A stretch of 64,000 nt of DNA from Campylorhamphus procurvoides (taxonomy: Eukaryota > Chordata > Aves > Passeriformes > Dendrocolaptidae): contig WBMV01007804.1 in NCBI GenBank assembly GCA_013396655.1, positions 1,245,291 through 1,309,290 on the forward strand, in the 5' to 3' direction. Under the pieces are notes generated by a model. The model was not told the DNA's origin. It saw only the letters and a program-made list of their open reading frames with translations, and searched no databases. A program made the translations under genes and the position numbers. Below, piece after piece: positions 13,301-25,300 of the stretch (positions within the stretch are counted from its first letter, which is position 1; each line of letters begins with the position of its first letter).

Positions 13301-16300
13301 CAGTGAGGAAGCACCTCCAATGATTTTCATTTCTTTATCCTTGCAAACGTGAGTTTGAGCTTAATCACCAGGTCAGATGCTGTTATTTTGCTCTGAGAAG
13401 ATAATTTAGAGCTCCCAGCCCAAGGCTTGCAGAAGTGACTAGTGATTTTGAGCACCCTCTTTAAACTATACTAAACCATATAAGGAGTAAGCACATGACT
13501 GGAGGACAAATTCAGATTCTTTTAAGACACTGCATATTGAAGTTCCACCAAAGAAAGCATCCAGAATTTGGAGTGGTTGGGAACTTTTGGTCTCTTTTAC
13601 AATACTGATAAATGTGGTAAATTATGGTGCATAGAAATGATCTGAGGTAGAGCTGAGCTGCAGATTTCCTTGCTGCAGGATGCACTGAAAGCTGAATGTT
13701 TACGTGGAATTCACTTTTATTTGGAAAAAAATCACAGAATAAAAATGTGAAAGAGCTCTTAAACTAAAAAAATCTGTATAAGGAAGCCTCTGAGCTGCAG
13801 ATTACTGGGAGTTGAGAGAGCAGCACAGTGTTATTATGCTTGGCCCGTTCTCATTGTCTTCCCCAGGTAACTGTTGTAGGTCATCACTGGAGACAGGATG
13901 CACTGCACTGACTTTTGGTGCTCCTGTTAGCAATATGTAGACAAAGATCAGCTCAAATTCATTTCACTTCCTCATGGTTTGATAGTGATGGTAACACAAG
14001 TCCTTAAAATATGCATGAATACATAAAGAGCATTTATTTTATATTCTGCTCATGTTTTATATGAACTTGGATCTTTCAGCCATGTCTCAGTAATCACAAG
14101 AAATCAGAGAGCTGTTTTGTGGATGATAGAAATGAGGAACTGAGTTGATGAATTGTCAGTGCCAAACATAATACAGGATAGAGTTGAATGAATGTTCAAA
14201 CCCAGCTCAGTTAAAGAGCCTATCAACCAAAGTCAGTGAAGGTAATGGTGAAGGAAAGCTGGACCCTATCCAATGCTACTGTACTTTTCAAAAGGATAGA
14301 AATCTGAGAAAAAGAGAAGGGAAGAAGCCTCAGAAATCCATTTATATGGAAAGCACTCCTCTCCTTCAACCCACTCTCTCAATTTGCATATACATGTTAA
14401 ATAATGCAACCTAGACATCTCTGAAACTAGACATCTTTAAGGAAATGCCATCTCTGTTTCTGAAGGTTAGCTTCCCAGTTGTTCATGCACCCACAAAATA
14501 TTGTGGATATGAGAAGGACAGGTTTTGGGAGGTTTTTCAGTGATCCTGAAATGCTTTCTGTGGTGTTACCATGAAGCAAAAAAAATGGATCGATATTATC
14601 TTCTGTGAGACTGAAACTTAAAGGGACAAGCCATCTAAGATCCTGATCAGGAGAGAAGTACTCCTTCTTTGGCACGACTACAAGTGCCAGCCACTCCCAA
14701 TGGTGGCACCAAGAGAGACAAAGTGATGATATTTTCCCATCTTTTCATGCCAGCAATCTTTGTGGCAGCCAGAATGAACAATGCATACACTGCATCCGCT
14801 ACACATGAGAAGCTCGGTGACAGACTGAGTCATTTTAAATACCCTGTGAAGCACCTGACAGGACTGATACTCTGCTCCACACCCGGGTGCAGAGCTGCAT
14901 CTTTAAAGAACAATTGAGCTCCTCATTTGCAGAAATGCCACCCATACACAAAACCAAAATTAGACAAAAGATCTCATCTGAAAACGTGGCATGCTATGAC
15001 AAAAAAAAAAAAAAAGAAACAAAATCTCTTGCTACTCTGGGTTGTGGAAGACAACACATTGCAATATACTCCTTTCTATATGGATCTTTTATAAATTAGG
15101 AATGGATCCTAATAATTTAATGATGGTAAATAAGATAATAATACTATGGTCCAGAATGTGATTTTTCAGGATCTTTGCTTCCAACATTCCCACTACATAT
15201 AAAAAAGACATGTGAAACTGCTAATAGTTCAGATATAAAACAGGGATAGAAGTATTCCTAGGAAATTGCACCTAGAGGGAAACAACAGTCAATAGTCAGT
15301 TTTAGATTATTAAGTAACTATTTTTAATAATGTGAAGGTTTGTTTGGTTTTTTTTTTCTAAAGGTACAGCATGAAACTAAGATTGCAAAGCTGGTGCAGC
15401 TTGTGCTTACCCAAGACAAGCAAGGGCTTGATAAACCAAATTTGCTCAAGCATTTCATCTGCATGTTTAATGTTTTCACAGGTAGGTCATTTAATGCAAA
15501 ATACCTCCCAAGTTTTTGGAGGAAATGTAACTGCTGACACAGATTCTGTCCCCTGACATCTGCTATTACATCATGGGTAGGACTATCTCCAGAATCAAGA
15601 AAGTCTCCTGACAAGCAAACAGCTCCCAGTGTAAGTGGGGGTGGAACATAAGGCACCACAACAAAATTTATTCAAAGTGTGGGGAACTGACTTTAAAGTT
15701 TCATCCAATCTAGTTGAGAAAGATAGGTTACATGTGGGACTGTATGTATTTACATAGATTACTGGATAATCTAGAAACATATTTCAGTCCTCCTTATCTC
15801 CCATTAGTCACTTCATGTCTGTACAGTAGTTTGAAGATATGGAGTGCTATGTGAGTGCTAAGTATTTGACTGATCACCTGTTACCAGAAACTGACTAACT
15901 CTGTTAGAGAGAATGAAATACTCTTTTCATTATCCTGAGAAATAGAAAACCTTCTCAGCCAAGAAGACAGGGCTGGCATGTTCAACTCAAGGTCATCACA
16001 AGAGCTGCAACTCTATTTTCACTTTGACACAGAGACAGGGCTGAAAGCACAGTCAGTGAACCACAGCATGATACTGTGCTGAGCAAACTAAAGCGCTGAA
16101 TTAATCAGCATGTGATCATTCTGTTTATTGTTATTTTCCTACTTGGTTAAGTCTCCCTTACCTGAAAGTCAGAAGCCCAAGTGCCTCTAAAGGGTTAGAA
16201 AATCTCCAGCTCCTCAACAGGGCATACATTTCTGACACAGTCGTTCGGTCCCAACTGGGTGCACTGCCCAGGACCAGAGGAAGGGAGCAATTTTGATTAT

Positions 16301-19300
16301 TGCAGTGGTAACGATAAAACCATACGATTCTTCTCTGTTGCTCTGAGAGTCTGGAAAAGAAGATTAGAAATTCAGTTTGAAATTAAAACCACCTGGAGCT
16401 TTGTGTGGCAACAAACTTTATTGTACAAAGGGGCCAAGTCACACAGTACACTGCTTTTCAGCTAAGTACATGTTTTCCTTGGGGTAGGATATCATTTTCT
16501 GCAGAGCAGCTTTTATAAGAAAAGTGATACTTATACTCTGGATCTGTCAGCCTTAGGTCATATAAAAATGAAGTGTCAAAAGACACACACATATGATTAT
16601 TTCATATCCCAAGCACTCTCAATTTTTTCTCCACTGTCTCTGTTGTCAGTTTTGTTTGTTTGTTTTTATTGTTGTTGGCTTGTGTTTTTTGGGATTATTT
16701 GCAAAGAAGGTACAGTTATCACTAGATAAATTATTGTTACATCCATCTGCTACACATTGTCTCTAAGTAACTACTGTAGACACACAACACTGCTGGTCAC
16801 AGCTTTCATTCCTGCCCTTGCTTTGGCAGTTAATGCAGGTGTGTCTATTTGCAATGTACTTGCATTTAAAATAGGGTTGAAATACATCCATGCACACACA
16901 CAAAAACATGAGCACGTGCACATGCCCACACACAGTGTGATTATCCCTAGCACAAGTATGAGTTTGGAAAAGGGAAGAGAAACTCTCAGCAACTTCCACA
17001 TCTCTTTACAAAGTCTAGTGTACCATGCTTTGCTATACTCACAAAAAAGGATGCAATATACCAAATTCCTCACAGAGATATTAGGTATCTAAATAACATA
17101 TTGATAAAATGATCAGTCATCATGCCATATTTCACTACAATGTGAAATTCCTCAGAATAATTTCTGCTGTATATTTTCAGCATAAGGCAAAAACAATTCA
17201 GATGTTTTTGCCTTATGCATATTAAATCTCAGGTTTTGACACGAGAAAAACAGAAAAATAAAATCCTCTTGAGAAACAAGCTCAGACAATCTCTGTAATT
17301 TGATGTCAGAGCCTTCAAAACCAAGTTCTGAGAGTGCAGACTGATCTCCAGTTCACACAAATCATTACTGAAATCAAGAACATCCATTTTCTTGGTCATA
17401 TTTGACCAGACTGGTGATCCATTTATTTAATAACATAATTGTGAATTTAAAAAGACATAGATACTTCAGAAGGTATGAGAAACCTTGTAGACAGCAGTAA
17501 GTAAACAGTTTGTTTCCAGTCAAGCATTTAATTATCCAGAGCTCAAAATCCAAGTGCTTACTACATCCTTTCCAAGTCAGTCTTCCTTCAATTTGCAATA
17601 TTTTGGGATGTTCTTGAGGAAAAAAAAAAATCTTAGCCCCACTCTGTCAAGACTGTGCCTTTCACAACTCATAGAAATGAGTTCCTTGGGCTCTGTACGC
17701 TCTAAAGAACTTTTGTCCTTTGCCATTTTGAATTGCCAAGCGTTTAGGAGCAGAGAGCAACAGCACAAAGATGGGCATGATTTTACCGTCACAAGAGTGA
17801 ATGTTAACTTCTTTCCTTTAGGAAAACAAGCTCAAAAATGTATGCAGAGATGAACCTAACTGTGATACAAATTCTGTTGTGACTTTCAGTAAACGTTTCA
17901 GGAAAAGTATAATTTTGGTAATCACTTCAAGAAAGAGCTTCAGAATTCACATCATGTCTACGGTGACAATAGATAGATGTCTTTGTGATTGTGTGAAGTC
18001 ACACACAGAAAAATAAAAAAGTAGGCCTAAGACTTCACTGCATGCCTCGTTTATCTTATGCATTTGGATGGTATTCTGCAGGACAGTTAGCTGAAGAACT
18101 TCTTTTACATGTCAACTTTAAGCAGAGACTTAAGCTTTCAAACACCATCCTCCAAACTAGACAATCTGATGTTCAGATGAAAGCAGCTAAAGCTTCTACT
18201 GAGCTTGCAAAGGGAGATAAGAAATCAATCCTTGTATCACATTTTACAAGCAACAGATTTCTCCCTCTGACTTTACTCCAGAGGCAATGCCATTTTCTCT
18301 TTCCATGCTTTACAGATCAGGGACAAAATTAAAGGTTGAGGGGCTAGGGGGTTTTAGGTTTTGATTTTAAGTTTCTTAGTTGTAACAAAAGTTAACATAT
18401 ACATGTAATAGGATATTTAATATAGATGGTAAAAGTATTTTGCATACACATAGCATCTGAAGATTGTTATGCTAATAAGGACATTTCTTTGGCTCCCTAG
18501 GGATAAGATGCTAATAAACCCTCTTTATTGATAAAAATGCAGCTTGTATTTTTTTAGGTAGAGTTGTATCTAAATTTTCCTCCATATAAAATCTAGATTA
18601 AAATATATAGCCTTCTGCTTAACACAAATAAACCCCAAAAGCCTTAAAACCTAAATAATTCAGCAATTTTCAGTTTAAGTTTTTATTAATCCCTCTAGGT
18701 AAAGGAAGAAAACAGCTTCTGTGAAAGCTTTGTTAGCTGGTCTAAATTGTTCCCTTTTTGGGGGGGAGGGGGAAATGGCAAAAAATGAGTTTAAATGCTT
18801 CTGAGATGCTTTTGTTCTTCATGTTCAGTACCACGGCAGAACAAGACAAAAGGCAAAGAGAGGAAAGAGCAGCAAAGCAAGAAAATGCAAATTTCTGCCC
18901 CTGGAACTGATTTTCACTTGGAAGGTTCTCTGCCATGGACAGACTAGAAAAGTGTGCAGCATTACCATGGATTTTTAGACCTCTTCCACTGTCCACTCAA
19001 CTGGGAGTAGCCTTTCTAATCACAATTCACAGCAAAAGCACTCTTGTTACCACACATAGGCAAACTAGATTCTTACCAGGTAAGTGACAAAAAGGAAAAG
19101 GGAAACTGAGAGGAAAAAGGGAGAAGGAAGGTGATGAATGAAGGAAATAAAGATGGCAGAAACCAGACTGTCATTTTCCTGGCTCCAAACCAGCCTCCAA
19201 TCCTTATGCTGGGACCGACATTTCACACTGGGATACACTAGGCTGTAGCAGGGTCAAAGAGCAGCCTTTATCTCAGATGGCTAGACTTCCAGAGTTGTAT

Positions 19301-22300
19301 TTCAAACACAGTAGTTGTAATCCTAAAAGGAATCAGAGGCTCAAATCTGAAATGTTTTCAGAAGTCAGCCAAAGCAGCTGCAGGAATTAATGAATTCTCC
19401 TCTTGGCACTCTCGCTCGGTTTGGTGATAATGCCAAAGATCACACAGCGTAGGGCTGGGAGAGCCATGTGGGCACAAGAGCCATGTGGTAAAGCTCATTG
19501 CCTTCAGTGTCACTGAATAACATCTTCATTAATCAACATCCAAGAGATGCTGGCCATAAGGACCAGTGATCTGAGCCGCCTAACAGAGAGAGGAGTCTGA
19601 GATTCAGCTACAGGGAAGATCGTAGGTCTGGACCACCTTTTGGGTAATACCACATCCACATAACAGGAAGAGTCCCAAGCACCAGCAACCAAATCAGAGA
19701 GTGTGGTTGTGAACCTTGGAGGATCTGGGTGTCAGCACCTGGGGCCAGCTACTGGATAGACACAGCCACTGGAACAATCAATATTTTTATACTATATTAA
19801 AAAACCATATATATATATATGTGTGTGTGTATGTGTGTGTGTGTGTGTATTTGTGTGTGTGACCAATCCTTTTCGTATTCCACCAGCAGACTTAGATCCT
19901 GATCAGGCAGAGAGGAGGAACAGAATCAGGCTGGCTGTGCTGCCTGTTTTGTGGCAGTGTTGGCTGTTTGGGTGGTAGGGTGCAGCTTTTCCCTTCTGTT
20001 GATTTATTGCTGTTATCAGGAATACATGGACCACTCTGTAACAGCTGAACCTGGGGACACTGTCCCACAGCAGTCCTGCATTCGTAACATGACCAGATTC
20101 AACAGCCTGTAACAAAACCAACCATGCAGCTGTTTGTTTTTAACCCCGGTTTCTTCCTTTACTACCACTGGATTAAGAACATTTTCTGTCCATTCATATA
20201 TTCCCCCCACTTCCAGTAGAATGAACAGAAGGATCCTGACAGCCTGAGAAAAGTTTCTTGTGTTTTCTGACCACAGAAACCCACGTATCACAAAAATCAT
20301 ATTTAGGGCTTGTAAGTGTGAAGCATCATCATGCAGATGTACTGCCACTAAAAATCTGCCTAGATTCCTCTCTTTTTCTTGACATACAGAAAAGAAAGAA
20401 GGAAGAGATCTTTAGATACCATGGTCATAATGTGTTTGGATACCAATATATTACAAATTTTTTAAAGAAAACCTAATGAATGAGGAAGGTAAAAAGAAAT
20501 CCTTTGATACAGATCCAACAAAAATTGCAGGCTGACAGATTGCTCTTGATCACTAAGTACTAAACAATGGAATGGTTTTATTCAAAGCCCTTCACCTTCA
20601 CGATTCATTTGGTAGATCAGCGTTGCCTGTAAGATTGGATATCAGAAAAGAAGAAAGTGTGGACAAACACAGGACTACCATTTTCTTTACTCCAAGAACT
20701 TGTTATCAAACATATCAAAGCTTTAACTCCAAACTGGTGACTTTCAATGATCTCGTCCCTTCATATTCCCACAAAACCCAAAACTGTTGCATTAGGGATG
20801 TTATAGCGTCTGCCCTTGCCTGGTCTTTGTTATACCTACTGAATTAACCTGTTACCCATGAATTTGTGTGTATCATTCACGAACATGATGATATTGTCTG
20901 CCTTCACAGCTTTGTGACCTCAGAGTTTGAAAGCTTACCACTGATTATCTCAATAAGTAATTTCTTTCAATTATCGGCAAGAGATTTCCTATATGTTTCA
21001 TTGAATGCCCCTAGTTCAAATATTGCAGGATTTGATGAGGCATTCACCTTGTCTATCACCACCACTATTTTATAAAAATTAATCATACACACAGAGACAT
21101 CATCTACTCTTTTCTTTCCATGCAGTCCCAGCCTTTCCAGCTTCTCTTGGTCAAACAGCTACTTAATCCCTTTAATGATTTTAGTTGCCCTTCCCTGTAC
21201 ACTTTCCACATCTACTGTGTCTTTCCTGAGTTGTGGAGACAAGAACTATGCAGCATACTCAAAACATAGCCCATCAAGGTTTTAGAGAGCAGTGAAATGG
21301 CACACACTGGCTCCTTCTTTACACCCTTCCTGACGATGCCCAATATTTTATTGGCACTTTCAGCTGTTGCTGCACATTGCATTCACGAGTTCAGGGAAAT
21401 ATCAGAAGTAATGTCACAATGTATTGCCTGCATTCTGCCAGTTCTGCCAGTTCAGTGTCATGTAGAGATGTTTAGATAACTTTTCCTTAAATATACCCCC
21501 TTAAATTTATCCACTCTGAAACTCATCTGCCATGTTTTTGCCCAATTTTGGGAAGTCCTTCTGGATCTTTCCTCCATAGCCAATCTGGCAGAGTTTAGCA
21601 CCATCTGCAAACCTAGAGATTTCCCTGCCCACTTCTTTCGTCCTGCCATCAGTGAAGATACTGAATAAAACTGTTCCCAACCCTGAGCACTGAAAGACCC
21701 TGCTAGTGATTCCTTCATTCTGAAAATTATGCTTTATTCATCCTATCTTTGTCTTTAACCAGTTAACTTCTAAACTCACAGCAGAAAAAATTCTTTTCCA
21801 ATCTGATGAGGAATGTTGGCAAAGTTTTTTGAACATCCAAATGCTTCATGTCTACGAAATCCCCAATATCCACACACGCACTGACAACCTCCCAGGAGAG
21901 AGGCATTTTGAGGAGGCAAGATTTCTATTCAAAGAAGCCACACTGGCTCTTTCCTGACAAATTACTTCATACTTAGATAAATTCTTAACAATCTTATTCC
22001 TTCTTACTGAACCCATCATGAACAGAGGTCAGATGCATTGGCTTGAAGTTCCCCAAATCACTCTGGAGCACATTTTGCAGCTGGAAGTTTTGCTGGCACC
22101 TTGCCAGTGCCATGGCACCATGACTATTCACAATAAAATACTGACATCCCATTCACACTTTAAAATAAACTAAACAAACCTCAACTCACAGATCCCATGG
22201 TTAATAAAAATAATTTTACATTTCATCCTGTCTTTTTAGAAGTTGAGGTAAACATCAAAAAGACCAGCAAATGGGTCTTTTTTTTCTTTAAAAACATTGA

Positions 22301-25300
22301 TTTAAAAAGCCCCATGCCATCACCATAGAAATCAGCACAAAAAAGTCTTCTTCAGAGATAAATTGACTGACACGTAGAGGGCTGAATTGACTTTGAGTTA
22401 TTTAGTTATTGTACAATTAATGTACCTTTCGACCTTTGATGGAGGATTAATTCACACAATTAACTGCCATTAGCATAATGGCTCTCTGTAAGCACCAAAT
22501 TCCCCTTTGATTATACCCAAAATTATTTTATGCAGTACATAATCCTAATTGGTAGTATAACATACATATAGCTGAGCATACTAATCTGCTTCTGTATATA
22601 GAGTGTGTTTTGTTTCACTTTGTCTTTATCCACCTTCTGTGAAACTTAAACTTTACATACTTCTTTTCTTGCTTATAACTTGAAACAGATTTCTCAAATG
22701 CCATTTAACTACTACGTCGGAAGTCTGAATGAGTAACAACTGAAGGAGGCTGATCTCCATTGAATCCAAAGGTGTTCTTGCTAAGACTGATACAGACGTA
22801 CTGCATCACCTGAAAATCTTAATTTTTGAACCAAAAATTAGTTTCTTGCTTCAAAGACATGAAAGGATATATTAATAGAAAGGGAAAACCAATCCTTTTC
22901 TAAACTGATAAAATACACTACCACCTCCAGGGACTTATTATGCTTTGCTATGATCTATTCTCTTATTTGGAGGTATTAGTTCTCAAATCAGTCAAGCTAG
23001 GCTTCTCCAGAGGAAAGTTTTGTTTTTAAAGAATTGGATACACTTAATTGTGATCAATAGGATAAGTACAGCGAGCCAAGAACAAGCAGGGCTACCTGGG
23101 TACAACTTACAGCAAGAGAGAATGTATACGAGAAAGTCTTGCAATGTGCTTCAGGCACTCTTGGGTTGGCTCTTCAAAATCACCTCTTCTTTCTTCAGGT
23201 TCAGGTTTCATGAACTCCAGATTACTTTCTGGAAAGTCAATCTTTATTTAACAAAAAAAAAAAAGAAGTGATTTTAGCAGTATGTATTGCCAGATACCAC
23301 TGTCAATAAATGTTATGTTGGCTTTTTACAGTGAGTAGTACACAAAATAGGACAGAAAGAAGAGAGGATAATTATTTGGGGATGCTCATTATATGTAACA
23401 TGTTACCTAAATGTTTTGGTGAGAAATTCAGGCCACAGAAATCAGTGGAAGCTAACTTTCCTGGGAGAATTTAATCCACTGTATTTCCATTTTTATTACA
23501 ACTGCAGGAACACAATGATAGAGCAACTTTTTCCTTTTCTCCTCCTTTCCTGGTTTTTAATGGGATGGCTTTTAAGTGGAAAACTTTCATTAATGAAGAC
23601 TTGCTGTTTTGTAAAAAGTAGCGATAATTATGATTCTATTATCACTTCTGGATATTTAATTTTTTATATATTGTAGAGCATCTACCAATTTTTCATTATT
23701 TACATTTACATGTAGCTGTCAGAAATTTAGGATAACATTTCTTAAGATACAGAGAAGGTAAACATTCAACCAAAATTACAACACTCAAGGTGCTTGATAA
23801 TCTAAGTATCTACTTATCCGAAAATTCAAGTTGTTCTTCAAAATTTAGCTCAATTTGCATCCTGTTTTTTAAGGTATACCACAGTCTCTTATGCATATCT
23901 ATTTTTTAATATATGTACTTGATATGCAACACTCTTCTAAGGATTAACAAAGTTATTCCCTACAAAACAGTCTCACTGGAAAACTAAATCATCTCTAAGG
24001 TCTATTCCAATCCAAGCCATTCATTCTAGGAAAATCTATGACACTTCCAGCATGTTCCCAAATGGTGATTCTGCCACATGCATGGGAATAACTGAAAATG
24101 AGGGGAGAAAAATGAGAGATCCTGTTCCATTTCTTTCAGTAGAGAGAGATTATAAATTAATAGTCATTTACTGTCTCAACTTCCCTTTATTATTAATAGG
24201 TGGAGCTATTTTAGGGCATGGTCTCAGACTGAACTCCTCAGACTAGAAAATCCCTATTTGCTATTCTGTTAAAACTAGGCTATTTTTAGGCCAGGCTCAT
24301 TTATCTGTATTAGGTACTTTTACACGTCATTTGCTAATAGCAATTAAGCTTTTTAATACTGAAAATAATTGGCTTTGCCCTTGAAATAACCAGTTGCTAA
24401 GTTAACCTGGAAAGGTGACAAAAGTACCATGTGGACTTAATGCATTTTCCATCCTGAGAGCATCATTCTGTCCAGAATGAGTGGGCACTTTGCCCAGGGC
24501 ACTAATAGTTCCCCTGTATTCAGCACTGGCGAGGCCACACCTCAAATCCTATTTTCAGTTCTGGGCCCCTCAGTAGAAAAAAAGACACTGAGGTGCTGGA
24601 GCATCTCCAGGGAAGGGCAACAATGTTGGTTAAGGGTCTAGAGAATTATATGAGGAGCAGCTGAGGAAGTTGGGGGTGTTTAGCCTGGAAAAGGGGGCTT
24701 GGGGGAGACCTTATCTCTCTCTACAACCACCTGAAAGGAGGTTGTAGCCAGATGGGGATTGGCCTCTGGTTCCAGGCAGCAAGTGACAGGACAAGAGGAC
24801 ATAAGCTGCACCCAGGGAGGTTCAGGTTGGACATCAGGAGGAATTTCTTTATGGAAAGGGTTGTCAGGCACTGGAACAGGCTGCTCTGGATTGGTGGAGA
24901 CGCCAAGGAACTACTGGATGTGGCGCTTAGTGCCATGGTCTGGTTGACAGGATAATGATCAGCCAGTTGGACTCAGATTTTTTCCAACTTCAATGATTCT
25001 GTGCTCAGCATGCAGTCATTGAGGGAGAGCTGTAATGGTGCCTATTGACAACGGCTTCTAGCCACTTTCCTTTATGCTACTTAGTCAAATTGTAAGCTAT
25101 ATGTTACATCTATAAAGGCATGCAACTCAACTGCACTCAGAACAAAAGCTCAGATTTCACAAGGCAGCTGTAAATCAGGTACCAAGTCCTTAATTTGTGT
25201 CAGAAGTATTTTGGGAACTAAAAAATTTCAGGTACTGAATCATTAATTTGTGTCAAAAGTATTTTTTGAAATCAAAATGCTAACAACAAAAATTGCCCTA

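Larger units (their letters stand above)
5521..16161 (-). other. Intron between exons j and i
   Basis: This is the largest intron here (10.6 kb). It holds a short CR1 tail (6549-6602), T-rich low-complexity DNA at 9378-9430, homopolymer runs near 7721 and 15001, and an AT-rich stretch at 8815-8975 with repeated TAAT cores. The 127-codon open frame at 6591-6974 has no recognisable domain. I see no exon or RNA gene. Confidence 0.8.
16351..23110 (-). other. Intron between exons i and h
   Basis: This 6.8 kb intron contains a perfect stem-loop (17180-17218), a TA/TG microsatellite (19807-19861), a decayed CR1/L3-like LINE (21120-22080) and an AT-rich non-repeat block (22380-22560). The 110-codon minus-strand frame at 20016-20348 was checked as a possible exon and rejected. 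Confidence 0.8.

Noticed and set aside
20016..20348. 110-codon minus-strand frame containing [10 protein letters not shown] and, in another frame, [10 protein letters not shown].
   Set aside because: Tested as the missing C2-helical linker; the frame or phase fails and a full-length, in-phase exon exists elsewhere.
24005..24040. Minus-strand IDFP...W text resembling the start of exon h.
   Set aside because: It lies in a CR1 tail, hits stop codons within 15 codons, and the true exon was found at 23111-23241.
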